From an uncultured Alcanivorax sp. (GTDB taxonomy: Bacteria; Pseudomonadota; Gammaproteobacteria; Pseudomonadales; Alcanivoracaceae), in assembly GCA_913055795.1 (NCBI GenBank), contig CAJXLA010000021.1:1-34782 (forward strand): a stretch of 34,782 nucleotides of DNA. The letters are read 5' to 3'. How positions within the stretch are numbered: position 1 is the first letter of the stretch; each line of letters starts with the position of its first letter. This document shows positions 26,548 to 34,616 of the stretch, in pieces. Made by a program: the position numbers and the translations under genes. A model generated the notes under the pieces. It saw only the letters and a list, made by a program, of their open reading frames with translations. It had not been told where the DNA came from and did not search any database.

Positions 26548-27017
26548 GCCCTTTTGCCTGGAACATACTGCTGGCCCTGATCTGGATCGCTGTGTCCGGC
26601 GATCTTTCGGCCAGCAATCTGCTGGTGGGCTTCGCGCTCGGCTACCTGATCATCGGGCTGTCGCTGCGCCGAATTCCGGAAGTGGTAGCCTATTTGCGCC
26701 GGATCCCCAATCTGTTCGGCTTCTCATTCTATTTCCTGGGCGCACTGATCCGGGCCAACCTCAAGGTGGCCTGGGACGTGGTCACCCCCACCGATTACAT
26801 GCGCCCGGCCGTGATCGGTTTCCCCATGAAGGCGAAAACGGACGTCGAGATCGCGCTACTGGGCAATCTGATTTCCCTGACGCCCGGATCGCTCACCCTG
26901 GACATTTCGTCCGACCGCGCAATGATCTATGTGCACCTGATGTACTTCTCGGACATGGAGACCGAACTGGAGCAGTTCCGGGCCTTCGAGCGACGCGTAC
27001 TGACGGTATTGAGGTGA
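26544..27017 (+). CDS. mrpE: Mrp antiporter subunit E, operon 2
   Basis: This 157-residue MnhE/MrpE protein has N-terminal hydrophobic helices (about 5-25 and 30-50), an amphipathic linker, and the conserved GNLISLTPGSLTLDISSDR motif followed by MIYVHLMYF. The soluble C-terminal domain ends in a charged helix (ELEQFRAFERRVL). It starts inside the end of mrpD. Confidence 0.94.
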   Translation: MSPFAWNILLALIWIAVSGDLSASNLLVGFALGYLIIGLSLRRIPEVVAYLRRIPNLFGFSFYFLGALIRANLKVAWDVVTPTDYMRPAVIGFPMKAKTDVEIALLGNLISLTPGSLTLDISSDRAMIYVHLMYFSDMETELEQFRAFERRVLTVLR

Positions 27018-27021
27018 TCCC

Positions 27022-27294
27022 ATGATCGAACTGGCCGTTACCCTGTCATTCACCTTGCTGAGCCTGGCCCTGGTCATCGCCTTCATCCGGCTGGCGCTGG
27101 GACCCACGCTGCCGGACCGGGTCGTGGCACTGGAACTCATGGCATCGCTGACGGTGGCCTTTATCGGCGTCTATGCGGTCGCGTCCGAACGCGGGGCGTT
27201 TCTGGATGTGGCCATGGTCCTGGCGCTCACCGCGTTTCTCGCGGCGGTGGGGTTCTCGAGGTATCTGGAAAAGCGGGGCTACCGGGATGACTGA
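27022..27294 (+). CDS. mrpF: Mrp antiporter subunit F, operon 2
   Basis: This 90-residue, three-helix protein has the FIRLALGPTLPDRVVALELM loop typical of MnhF/MrpF. It starts 4 bases after mrpE and overlaps mrpG by 8 bases. Confidence 0.94.
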   Translation: MIELAVTLSFTLLSLALVIAFIRLALGPTLPDRVVALELMASLTVAFIGVYAVASERGAFLDVAMVLALTAFLAAVGFSRYLEKRGYRDD

Positions 27295-27676
27295 AGGGCT
27301 CGTCGCACTCTGTCTGATCCTGGGCTCGGCCTGGCTGTTGCTGGCCGCGCTGGGCGCTCTGCGCATGCCGGACCTGCCCATGCGGATGCATGCCACCACC
27401 AAGGCGGGCGCGCTGGGGTGCGGGCTGATCATGGTCGGCGTGGCCTTTTTCTTTGCCGAGGCGGCGGTCACCACCCGGTCGATCGCGATCATCGCCTTCA
27501 TCATGTTGACCGCGCCGGTCGCCGCGCATGTGGTCGCTCGGGCCGCCTATTTCGTGGGCGTGCCACTGTGGCACAAGATCGTGCGGGACGACCTGCGGGA
27601 CCAGAACCCTTCCACTCGCCCGGAGTCGCCACCCTCCGCTCCGGATAAACCAGACCCCGGTTCTCCTAGGGAGTAA
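27287..27676 (+). CDS. mrpG: Mrp antiporter subunit G, operon 2, with Pro-rich tail
   Basis: From the ATG at 27287 this encodes 129 residues. Three helices cover about 5-100, with the family motif RMPDLPMRMHATTKAGALG. A hydrophilic, proline-rich tail of about 25 residues follows (STRPESPPSAPDKPDPGSPR). The tail is missing from the operon 1 copy, and its coding end runs 11 bases into the convergent ATPase gene. A longer frame starting at 27173 overlaps mrpF and is unlikely. Confidence 0.92.
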   Translation: MTEGLVALCLILGSAWLLLAALGALRMPDLPMRMHATTKAGALGCGLIMVGVAFFFAEAAVTTRSIAIIAFIMLTAPVAAHVVARAAYFVGVPLWHKIVRDDLRDQNPSTRPESPPSAPDKPDPGSPRE

Positions 27677-28436
27677 AAATCCCGGACCAGGCGTTGTAGA
27701 ACTGGCGCGCGGTGCGCCCGGAACGCACCCCCTTGTCGATGGCAAAACGCCGCGCATGCATATGCAGCTTGTCCCGGTCGCTCACATCGGGGAAGAGATA
27801 ATCCACCATGGCGAAATACTGCGCCTCGCTGACCGGATAAAACGACAGGCAGAGTCCGAAGCGGTCCGCCAGCGAGAGCTTTTCCTCCACCGACTCGCCA
27901 TGATGGATCTCGCCGTCCACGACCCGCGTAGTCTCGTTCTCGCGCTCGTATTCCGGCATCAGGTGACGTCGGTTGGAAGTGGCATAGAGACAGACATTGT
28001 CCGGCGGCAGCTCGATGGAGCCTTCCAGGACACTCTTGAGGTGCTTGTACTGGTGCTCACCCTCGCCGAAGGACAGATCGTCACAGTAGATGATGAAACG
28101 CTGGGGGCGCTCACGGATATCGTCCACGATCTCCGGCAACACCAGCAGGTCGTCCTTGTCCACCTCGATCAGGCGCAGCCCCCGCTGAGCGTATTCGTTG
28201 AGCACGGCTTTTACCAGCGAGGACTTGCCCGTGCCCCGGCTGCCCCAGAGCAGCACATGGTTGCAGGGCCGGCCGGCGAGAAAGCGTTCGGTGTTATCCA
28301 CCAGCTGTGCCTTCTGGGTCTCCACGCCCAGCAAATCCTCCAGACGCACCGGGTCCAGATGGCGCACGGGCCGCAGGGTTTCCGTGCGTGCACGCCAGAT
28401 GGCCGCCGTGTCCCGGCGCCAGTTCACTTCATGCAT
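27666..28436 (-). CDS. DUF815-type AAA+ ATPase
   Basis: This 256-residue P-loop ATPase belongs to the uncharacterised DUF815 family. The Walker A motif is WGSRGTGKSSLVKA (from residue 64). Walker B is FIIYCDDLSF. A sensor-like LYATSNRRHLMPEY follows, and the C-terminal helical part has SLADRFGLCLSFYPVSEAQY. Members are soluble and of unknown substrate. Its ATG at 28436 lies 188 bases from the divergent GAF-GGDEF-like gene. Its 3' end overlaps mrpG2. Confidence 0.88.
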   Translation of the reverse strand: MHEVNWRRDTAAIWRARTETLRPVRHLDPVRLEDLLGVETQKAQLVDNTERFLAGRPCNHVLLWGSRGTGKSSLVKAVLNEYAQRGLRLIEVDKDDLLVLPEIVDDIRERPQRFIIYCDDLSFGEGEHQYKHLKSVLEGSIELPPDNVCLYATSNRRHLMPEYERENETTRVVDGEIHHGESVEEKLSLADRFGLCLSFYPVSEAQYFAMVDYLFPDVSDRDKLHMHARRFAIDKGVRSGRTARQFYNAWSGIFTP

Positions 28437-28624
28437 GGCTTGTTCCCCTTGTCCGGCAGGCGCGCAGGATAGCGAATCGGGTCCCGCGAGGTAAGCCGGG
28501 GCGCCTCCCGTCGGAACGGCCTGTTTTGAAGTGTGTCCCTGTTCCCGGTTGCGGGAAAAAGCACCATAATCGAACGAGGGTTTAGGTCATTCGGTGAGGT
28601 CAGGTGTCTCACCCGGAGGTCGCC

Positions 28625-29617
28625 ATGGAACCGCCACGCAAGACCGCCGAGGAATCTTTCCGGCTGGATACACTGTATTCGCTGCGCCTGCTGGACACCC
28701 CAGCGGAGGAACGTTTCGACCGGCTCTGCCGCATCGCGCGCAGCCTGCTCGGGACCCCCTGGGCCATGCTCACCCTGGTGGACGCCGAACGGCTCTGGAT
28801 CAAGGCCAGCTGCGGACTGGAGCTGCGCGAACTCCCGCGCGATTACTCCTTCTGCGGCCACGCCCTGCACGACGACGACGTACTGGTCGTTCCCGACGCC
28901 CGCGCCGACGCGCGTTTTGCCGACAACCCCTATGTTACCGAAAAGCCTGGTATCGCGGCCTATGCGGGCTGCCCCATCGCCGCCGGCAACGGCAGCCGCA
29001 TGGGCACGCTCTGTGTCTGTGATGCCCAAGCCCGTGCATTTCCGGAAGAGGATCTGGTGCTGCTGCGGGACCTGGCCAACGTGGCCGAGCGCGAGCTGGA
29101 CGGTCCACGTGCCGGTACCCTGGACGCGCTCACCGGCGTTTCGGACTCGGAAGGCTTTCATGCACTGGCCCGTCAGACGCTGAGCTTTTGCGAACGCTTC
29201 CGCCATCCGGCCACCCTGGCCTTCTTCCAGCTGGGCGAGGGCAATATCCGGAGTGAACTGCACGGCCATGCACACGCCGACCGGCTGCTCAGCGGCTTTG
29301 CGGATGTCTTGCTGAGAAGTTGCCGTGAATCCGATGTGCGCGGGCGCGTGGATACGGGCGAGTTCGCCGTACTGCTGCCCAACTGTGACCAGGCCCGCGT
29401 CGACCGGGTCCTGGAGCGCATTAATACGGCCCTGTCGGAATACCGCCATCTGGATGACCCTGAAAGATCGCCCCGGGTCCACGCCGCCGCCGTGGAATAT
29501 GATGCCGAGCGCCACGATGACATCAAACAGCTGGTGGATGAGGCCGCCTGGAGGCTGAACCGGCAGTTGCATCCGGAAAACCGGCCGGAAAAGGCGCATA
29601 TGAAGCCGGTGTATTGA
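28625..29617 (+). CDS. GAF-domain protein with a degenerate GGDEF domain
   Basis: The 330-residue signalling protein lacks membrane segments. A GAF domain covers about 20-160 (RLLDTPAEERFDRLCRIARS; FCGHAL; GCPIAAGNGSRMGTLCV). A GGDEF-fold domain covers about 165-315 (LDALTGVSDSEGFHALARQ is the usual LTGLxNR-like start). The diguanylate cyclase signature is replaced by D-T-G-E-F at 243-247, so the metal-binding and catalytic residues are lost and cyclic-di-GMP synthesis is unlikely. It may act as a sensor or partner. GGAGG at 28615-28619 supports the ATG at 28625 over the upstream GTG. Directly past the stop lies a heptamer array. Confidence 0.85.
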   Translation: MEPPRKTAEESFRLDTLYSLRLLDTPAEERFDRLCRIARSLLGTPWAMLTLVDAERLWIKASCGLELRELPRDYSFCGHALHDDDVLVVPDARADARFADNPYVTEKPGIAAYAGCPIAAGNGSRMGTLCVCDAQARAFPEEDLVLLRDLANVAERELDGPRAGTLDALTGVSDSEGFHALARQTLSFCERFRHPATLAFFQLGEGNIRSELHGHAHADRLLSGFADVLLRSCRESDVRGRVDTGEFAVLLPNCDQARVDRVLERINTALSEYRHLDDPERSPRVHAAAVEYDAERHDDIKQLVDEAAWRLNRQLHPENRPEKAHMKPVY

Positions 29618-29620
29618 GGG

Positions 29621-29792
29621 GCGAGGTGCGAGGTGCGAGGTGCGAGGTGCGAGGTGCGAGGTGCGAGGTGCGAGGTGCGAGGTGCGAGGTGCGAGCACCA
29701 GCTTTGCCAGCTCCGAGACTTGTTCAAGTCCGGTGTTGTTCTCGCCCCTCGCCCCTCGCGCCTAGCTCCTAGCTCCTAGCTCCTAGCTCCTT
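29621..29792. repeat. Heptamer-flanked element 2
   Basis: Ten exact copies of GCGAGGT plus GCGAG (29621-29695) start 4 bases after the upstream stop. A core of about 45 bases follows, including GACTT-GTTC-AAGTC. Then come seven heptamers: CTCGCCC twice, CTCGCGC once, CTAGCTC four times (29741-29789). On the opposite strand the right-hand units are AGG-plus-four, like the left array, so both flanks are inverted copies of the same heptad rule. The right end runs up to the amidase stop at 29783. Confidence 0.9.
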
Positions 29793-31189
29793 ATACTTTG
29801 CCACCCCGGATCCTGTTCCAGCGCGAACGCCACCTCCAGCAGGGTGCGCTCATCGCCATGGGCCGCCGCGGCCTGGACGCCGATGGGGGTGCCTGCCCGT
29901 GACATCCCCATGGGCAACGAAATGGCCGGTCCGCCGGAAGCGTTATTGGCCGGGGTAAAGGAGGCATACTGAATCAGGCGTTCGAACAGGGTCTCGAAGG
30001 GGACATTGGGGTTGAGCCAGCCCAGCTCGGGAACGGTATGACCCAGCACCGGCGAGATGATGACATCGAAATCCCGCATGGCCCGGGCGTAATAGAAACG
30101 GCTCAGTTGCAGAATTGTCATCACCGCCGGCGTCTTGCGCTTACGTTCGGCATAGTAGGCGGCCAGACCCCGGGTCAGACCATCGAGCTTTTCCGGATCA
30201 AAATCCGGCGCCATCATCCGGTGGCCGAAACGGCTCACCATGAAGGCCATGAACCCATAGTAGGTCTTGAAATCCTCGATAAAGCGCTCGGGAACGGGCG
30301 GAGCTATTTCCTCCACACCATGGCCGTGATGCTGCAGTGCGCGCGCAGTGGCCTCCACCGTCTCACGGGTCTCGGTATCGGTGGGCGTGCCGGTGATGGA
30401 ATCGAGCACCACGCCCACCTTCAACCGTTTCGAGCCCGGCCCTTCCACCAGACCCACCGGCGGTAGACGACGCGGCTGGTGATACTGCTCCGCCTGGGCC
30501 AGAAAACGAGCGGTGTCACGCACCGTCCGGCTCAGCACACCCTCGCTGATCAGATTCACCGGCAATGAACGCGATGCCAGGGATTTCACCAGCCGCCCGC
30601 GCGTGGACTTGAGACCCACCAGACCACTGGCCGCGGCGGGAATCCGGATGGAACCGCCGCCGTCATTGCCATGGGCGATGGGCAGCGCCCCCGAGGCCAC
30701 CAGCGCCGCCGCGCCACCGGAAGAACCACCCGCCGTATAGTCCGTATGCCAGGGATTGCGCACCGGCTCCTGGTTCTGGAATTCGGTGCTGCCGTTGAAA
30801 CCGAACTCCGGCAGCCGCGTCTTGCCCAGCACGGTAAACCCCTGATCGAGAAACTGATCCACGAAAGGATCATTGTTGTCCGCCACCGGCGGGGTAAAGG
30901 CCTCGGCCCCGTGCCGGGTGGGCCAGCCACGCACGTCCATATTGTCCTTGATCATGGTGGGCACACCCGCGAAACCACCCCGGCCGAGATCACCCAGGTT
31001 CGACACGGCTTCCTCGAAACGGGCCTGCTCCACGGCGTTCAGCTCACCATCAACGGCCTGAATCCGGTCCATGGCCGCCTCCGCCGCTTCCCGGGGGGAG
31101 ATGTCGCGGCGCCGAATCGCTTCCGCCAGCCCCACGGCATCGTGATCCGCGAGTACATCATTGGTTTGCGCCTGGACCTGTTTCGCCAT
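29783..31189 (-). CDS. Amidase-signature family hydrolase
   Basis: The 468-residue enzyme has the Ser-cisSer-Lys triad of the amidase signature family: Lys in PTMIKDN, the cis-Ser in TAGGSSGGAAALVASG and the nucleophile Ser in DGGGSIRIPAAASGLVG. The substrate is not readable; relatives cleave aryl or fatty-acid amides, or serve as GatA. It is not part of a gatCAB cluster. The ATG at 31189 is chosen for its GGGAGAAGG ribosome binding site. An upstream in-frame extension to 31420 has no similar support. It is divergent from a glutathione-transferase-like gene. Confidence 0.92.
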   Translation of the reverse strand: MAKQVQAQTNDVLADHDAVGLAEAIRRRDISPREAAEAAMDRIQAVDGELNAVEQARFEEAVSNLGDLGRGGFAGVPTMIKDNMDVRGWPTRHGAEAFTPPVADNNDPFVDQFLDQGFTVLGKTRLPEFGFNGSTEFQNQEPVRNPWHTDYTAGGSSGGAAALVASGALPIAHGNDGGGSIRIPAAASGLVGLKSTRGRLVKSLASRSLPVNLISEGVLSRTVRDTARFLAQAEQYHQPRRLPPVGLVEGPGSKRLKVGVVLDSITGTPTDTETRETVEATARALQHHGHGVEEIAPPVPERFIEDFKTYYGFMAFMVSRFGHRMMAPDFDPEKLDGLTRGLAAYYAERKRKTPAVMTILQLSRFYYARAMRDFDVIISPVLGHTVPELGWLNPNVPFETLFERLIQYASFTPANNASGGPAISLPMGMSRAGTPIGVQAAAAHGDERTLLEVAFALEQDPGWQSIRS

Positions 31190-31267
31190 GCCTTCTCCCG
31201 GGTTTTGTGCATGTTCGGCTGTTTGCATCCTGCAGCGCACGGGATGCCCTGACCAGACGGACATTTT

Positions 31268-31279
31268 GTACGAACGTAC
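31268..31279. promoter_or_regulatory. Candidate operator between amidase and GST genes
   Basis: GTACG-AA-CGTAC is a perfect dyad flanked by T/A-rich bases (ATTTT on the left, CATTTTAT on the right). It lies in the 265-base divergent spacer, 79 bases before the amidase start. The size fits a TetR- or MarR-type binding site. Confidence 0.4.
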
Positions 31280-31454
31280 CATTTTATCCAGGTTCTTCCG
31301 GGCCAAATTGCAGTCCTGTCCCGGGCGCCGGAATGAGGCCACGGGCGTGCGTGGCCCTATGCGCGCGATGTGCCGAACACCCGCCGCTTCATCCGGGGCG
31401 CCCAGAAGGTGCACAATCAAACCGGGAACTCGCCCGCTTTAGCCCGAGAACTCG

Positions 31455-32168
31455 ATGACCTATTACCTTTACTACTGGCCCGGTATTCAGGGCCGCGGAG
31501 AATTCGTGCGACTGACCCTTGAGGCCGGCGGAGCCGATTATGTGGACGTGGGCCGCGAACAGGGCGCTGCGGCCGTGGCGGACGCCATGGACGCCTGCCG
31601 GCCGCCCTTCGCGCCGCCCTTCCTGCAGGCGGACAAGCAGCTTATCGGGCAGACCGCCAATATCCTGCACTTTCTGGGACCACGGCTGAAGCTGTCACCC
31701 ACGTCCGAGCAAGGCCGGCACTGGGCGCTGCAGCTGGAGCTCACCATCGCGGATCTGGTAGTGGAGGCCCATGATGTTCATCATCCGATCTCACCGGAAC
31801 TCTTCTACGAGGAACAACAGGATGAGGCCCGGCGCACGGCCCAAGTCTTCGTGCGTGAACGGCTGCCGAAATTTCTGGGCTATTTTGAGCGTGTGCTCAA
31901 CGGCAATGGTGGCGGTGCACTCTGGATGATCGGCCGCAGCCTTTCGCATGTGGACCTGTCCCTGTTTCAGGTGCTGACCGGGCTCGAATATGCCTTCCCT
32001 TCGGCGATGCAAGGCCTGGCCGAGCGTCATCCGGATCTGATGGCACTGCGCGACCGGGTCGCCGGACTGGACCGGATCGCGGCCTATCTGGATGCACCCC
32101 GCCGGATTCCGTTCAACGAGGACGGTATTTTCCGGCACTACCCGGAACTGGACTTCGGGAACCACTGA
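31455..32168 (+). CDS. Glutathione S-transferase family protein
   Basis: The 237-residue protein has an N-terminal thioredoxin-like domain (about 1-80). It opens YYLYYWPGIQGRGEFVRLTL, where the early Tyr and Arg match Tyr-type GSTs, and has a GQTANILHFLG end that fits the glutathione-binding region. An all-helical C-terminal domain follows (about 90-210). Family members conjugate glutathione to electrophiles or reduce peroxides; the substrate is unknown. It starts at 31455, is divergent from the amidase and is followed 35 bases later by an O-methyltransferase gene, so the two are likely co-transcribed. Confidence 0.85.
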   Translation: MTYYLYYWPGIQGRGEFVRLTLEAGGADYVDVGREQGAAAVADAMDACRPPFAPPFLQADKQLIGQTANILHFLGPRLKLSPTSEQGRHWALQLELTIADLVVEAHDVHHPISPELFYEEQQDEARRTAQVFVRERLPKFLGYFERVLNGNGGGALWMIGRSLSHVDLSLFQVLTGLEYAFPSAMQGLAERHPDLMALRDRVAGLDRIAAYLDAPRRIPFNEDGIFRHYPELDFGNH

Positions 32169-32203
32169 TCCACCTCAACCACATCGGCCAATGAGTCTTT
32201 CAA

Positions 32204-32866
32204 ATGTCGAATCGAAGCACGCCGCTGACCGATACCCTGCACCAGTACCTGCTGGACGTGTCCCTGCGCGAGCCGGACGTCCTCAAGCGCCTTCGGGAAG
32301 AAACCGCGCAGCTCCCCGAACACAACATGCAGATCGCCCCCGAACAGGGGCAGTTCATGCAGCTGCTGGTGAAAATGCTCAATGCGCGCGAGGTGGTCGA
32401 GATCGGCACCTTTACCGGCTACAGCGCACTGGCCATGGCCCTGGCGTTGCCCGCGGACGGACACCTGCTCGCCTGCGACTACAACGAGGAATGGATCGCC
32501 ATGGCGCAACCGTACTGGGAAGAAGCCGGCGTAGCCGATCGCATCGAAACGCGGGTGGCGCCAGCGGCGGACACGCTGGCGAAACTGATCGAGCAGGGCC
32601 GGAACGGGACCTTCGACTTCGCCTTTATCGATGCCGACAAGACGAGCTACGACATCTACTACGAGCGCTGTCTGGAACTGGTGCGTCCCGGCGGCGTGGT
32701 CGCGGTGGACAACACCCTCTGGCACGGCCGCGTGGCCGATGATCGGGACCCGTCCGAGGACACCCTCGCCCTGCGTGCGTTCAACCGGAAACTCCACGGC
32801 GACGAGCGCGTGGACCTCTCGCTGGTGCCCATCGGTGATGGTGTGACGCTGGCGCGCAAGCGCTGA
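32204..32866 (+). CDS. SAM-dependent O-methyltransferase (CCoAOMT-like)
   Basis: The 220-residue class I methyltransferase belongs to the caffeoyl-CoA/catechol-type O-methyltransferase family. The SAM-binding motif I is VVEIGTFTGYSALAMAL. An acidic LACDYNEEW segment and the metal/catalytic FDFAFIDADKTSYDIYY motif follow, then a DNTLWHGRV segment that completes the divalent-metal site. The C-terminal PIGDGVTLARK is typical of the family. Substrate probably a catechol-like or other small hydroxylated compound. A REP composite lies directly past its stop. Confidence 0.92.
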   Translation: MSNRSTPLTDTLHQYLLDVSLREPDVLKRLREETAQLPEHNMQIAPEQGQFMQLLVKMLNAREVVEIGTFTGYSALAMALALPADGHLLACDYNEEWIAMAQPYWEEAGVADRIETRVAPAADTLAKLIEQGRNGTFDFAFIDADKTSYDIYYERCLELVRPGGVVAVDNTLWHGRVADDRDPSEDTLALRAFNRKLHGDERVDLSLVPIGDGVTLARKR

Positions 32867-32884
32867 CGCGCGACTCTCCCTCCC

Positions 32885-33070
32885 GTAGGAGCGGCCGTCC
32901 CGGCCGCGAATAACGGAGGATCAGGTAACCCAAACCCCGGGTATGAACCACAGAGAGCACAGAGAGCACAGAGACCGAATTTCCCGACCTCTGTGCTCTC
33001 TGTGATCTCTGTGGTTTTCCAATTCGTTTTTTGAGCTCAACCGGTTCGCGGCCGGGACGGCCGCTCCTAC
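32885..33070. repeat. Nested REP composite
   Basis: Outer arms 32885-32910 and 33045-33070 are a perfect 26-bp inverted pair. They begin GTAGGAGCGGCC, which matches the GTAG-head REP sequences known from Pseudomonas and Stenotrophomonas, and each arm itself contains a GCGGCCG-type palindrome. Inside lies a second inverted pair, 32948-32973 with 32989-33014 (25 of 26 bases), built on CACAGAG units. No RAYT transposase gene is present in the window. Confidence 0.85.
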
Positions 33071-33130
33071 AGGGCCGGCGGGGGATCAAGGTCTTATTGG
33101 GCGAGCCCGAGGGCGCTGAGGGTCGCCCAT

Positions 33131-33158
33131 AAAAAAGCCTCCCCGCGCGGAGGAGGCC
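33131..33158 (-). terminator. Intrinsic terminator of the peroxiredoxin gene
   Basis: On the minus strand, GCCTCC and GGAGGC pair over a GC-rich loop, followed by TTTTTT (the complement of six A at 33131-33136). It lies 73 bases past the peroxiredoxin stop. Confidence 0.75.
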
Positions 33159-33230
33159 TATCCAGAGAGAGGAGGGACGAAGAAGTGTCCCCCCGTCTGG
33201 CGGAACACGGGCAGGCTGGCGAGCAGCCTG

Positions 33231-33707
33231 CTAGAGCTTGCTGAGCACGGTCTCGGCGCTGGACTCTTCCACGCCCTTGCCGTCGACCCCGAGGTATTCC
33301 ACCACGCCATCGTTGACGATCATGGCGTAGCGCTTGCTGCGCGGGCCCATACCGCCGCCACTGGCGTCCATGTCCAGGCCCAGCGCCTTCGCGAAGTCGG
33401 CGTTGCCGTCCGCCAGCATGGTGATGGCTTCGGCATTCTGGTCCTTCTGCCAGGCGTCCATGACGAAGGCGTCGTTCACGGCCGTGCAGACAATCTCGTC
33501 CACGCCCTTCTGCTTGAGCTCGTCCGCCTGGGTCACGAAACCGGGCATGTGGGTGTTGGAGCAGCCCGGCGTGAAGGCCCCGGGCACGGCAAAGAGCACC
33601 ACTTTCTTGCCCTTGAAAAGATCGCCGGTGGCAATGTCCTCGGGCCCGTTGGCGCCATTGGTCTTGAGCGTCATTTCGGGAATGCGGTCGCCTTCAGCAA
33701 TGGTCAT
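33231..33707 (-). CDS. Peroxiredoxin, Prx5 type
   Basis: The 158-residue thiol peroxidase reduces hydrogen and organic peroxides. The active-site PGAFTPGCSNTHMPGF places the peroxidatic Cys at 49, with Pro42 and Thr46 as its usual companions. Cys74 (EIVCTAVND) is a second cysteine typical of this subfamily. The catalytic Arg is in GPRSKRYAMIV. Length and composition fit glutaredoxin/glutathione-dependent Prx5 enzymes. The gene is single, with its own terminator. Confidence 0.93.
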   Translation of the reverse strand: MTIAEGDRIPEMTLKTNGANGPEDIATGDLFKGKKVVLFAVPGAFTPGCSNTHMPGFVTQADELKQKGVDEIVCTAVNDAFVMDAWQKDQNAEAITMLADGNADFAKALGLDMDASGGGMGPRSKRYAMIVNDGVVEYLGVDGKGVEESSAETVLSKL

Positions 33708-33761
33708 GATTCCTTCCCCTGTGTCACGGAAAATTCGGCCCGCAATCGCATCAGGCCCTGC

Positions 33762-33839
33762 CAGGCTGTTGAAAAACCCTTGGCGTGCTCAGCGCGGCGT
33801 GAAAGCCTGAGCGCGCAAGGGGTTTCCAACAGCCTGTTG
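33762..33839. repeat. Palindromic CAGGCTGTTGAAAAAC-type element
   Basis: The two arms start CAGGCTGTTGAAAAACCC and, on the opposite strand, CAACAGGCTGTTGGAAACCC, each followed by a GCGYGCTCAG segment. They form a long hairpin of about 78 bases. The element lies in the divergent space between the peroxiredoxin and the dehydrogenase genes. It is the complete, small version of the element seen at both window edges. Confidence 0.85.
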
Positions 33840-33946
33840 GGTCCATCATTGGGGGTAAGCGGTGCCGATTCAACCCGCGCTGTTGAACCCGCACGGGCAT
33901 GGCCTCATCTTGGGTTCATGCCCATCAACCCGGAAGGAGTGCTCTT

Positions 33947-34612
33947 ATGAGCCAGAACATCGTCATTATCGGCGCCAACCGCGGCATCGGCCTGGAAATG
34001 GCCCGCATCTGGAGTCAGCGCGGCGACACCGTCTACGCCACTTGCCGCAGTCCGTCGAAGGAGCTGGAAAGCCTGGATGTGAACGTCATTTCCGGAGTCG
34101 ACGTGAGTACGGACGAGGGGATCGGCAAACTGCAGCAGGCCCTGCGCGATGTCCGCATCGACTTGCTCTATCACAACGCGGGCATCATGCGTGACGAGAA
34201 TCTGGAAAAGATGAATTACGACACCATCCGCGAGCAGTTCGAGGTCAACACCCTGGCACCGCTGCATACCACGGTGGCGTTGCTCGACCGGATGAGCGAC
34301 GGCGGCAAGGTGGGGCTGATGACTTCACGTATGGGCTCCATCGCCGACAACGACTCGGGCGGGCGCTACGGCTATCGGATCAGCAAGGCCGGCCTGAACG
34401 CCGCCGGCAAGTCGCTGGCCGAGGATCTCAAGAGTCAGGGCCTTGCCGTCGCCATCCTGCATCCCGGTTTCGTTCAGACCGACATGACCGGCCACAATGG
34501 CCATATCAAACCCGCCGAGGCGGCGGAACGTCTGGTTCAGCGCATGGATGAACTGAATCTGGACAACACCGGCACCTTCCGGCATTCGGATGGGTCCGAG
34601 TTGCCCTGGTAA
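33947..34612 (+). CDS. Short-chain dehydrogenase/reductase
   Basis: The 221-residue Rossmann-fold oxidoreductase has the cofactor motif GANRGIG (9-15), HNAGI, and the catalytic YRISK (Tyr-x-x-x-Lys) with a preceding Ser in MTSRMGS. The end of the domain carries HPGFVQTDMTG. It resembles C-factor-like/YciK-type small SDRs; the substrate is unknown. AGGAG at 33935-33939 supports the ATG at 33947 over an earlier in-frame ATG (33899). A heptamer array begins 4 bases past the stop. Confidence 0.93.
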   Translation: MSQNIVIIGANRGIGLEMARIWSQRGDTVYATCRSPSKELESLDVNVISGVDVSTDEGIGKLQQALRDVRIDLLYHNAGIMRDENLEKMNYDTIREQFEVNTLAPLHTTVALLDRMSDGGKVGLMTSRMGSIADNDSGGRYGYRISKAGLNAAGKSLAEDLKSQGLAVAILHPGFVQTDMTGHNGHIKPAEAAERLVQRMDELNLDNTGTFRHSDGSELPW

Positions 34613-34616
34613 AAAA

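Larger units (their letters stand above)
32867..33230. other. Convergent intergenic region with REP composite and terminator
   Basis: No gene is visible. The space between the convergent methyltransferase and peroxiredoxin genes holds the nested inverted repeats of 32885-33070 and the peroxiredoxin terminator at 33131-33158. The remaining stretches are plain. Confidence 0.7.

Noticed and set aside
29621-29695. Tandem array considered as a CRISPR
   Set aside because: Units are 7 bases with no spacers and there are no cas genes.
28424-29698. Minus-strand frame whose product begins with repeated LAPRTSH units
   Set aside because: The repeat peptide is only the translation of the 7-base tandem array (three units make seven codons); the rest lies antisense to the well-supported GAF-GGDEF gene.
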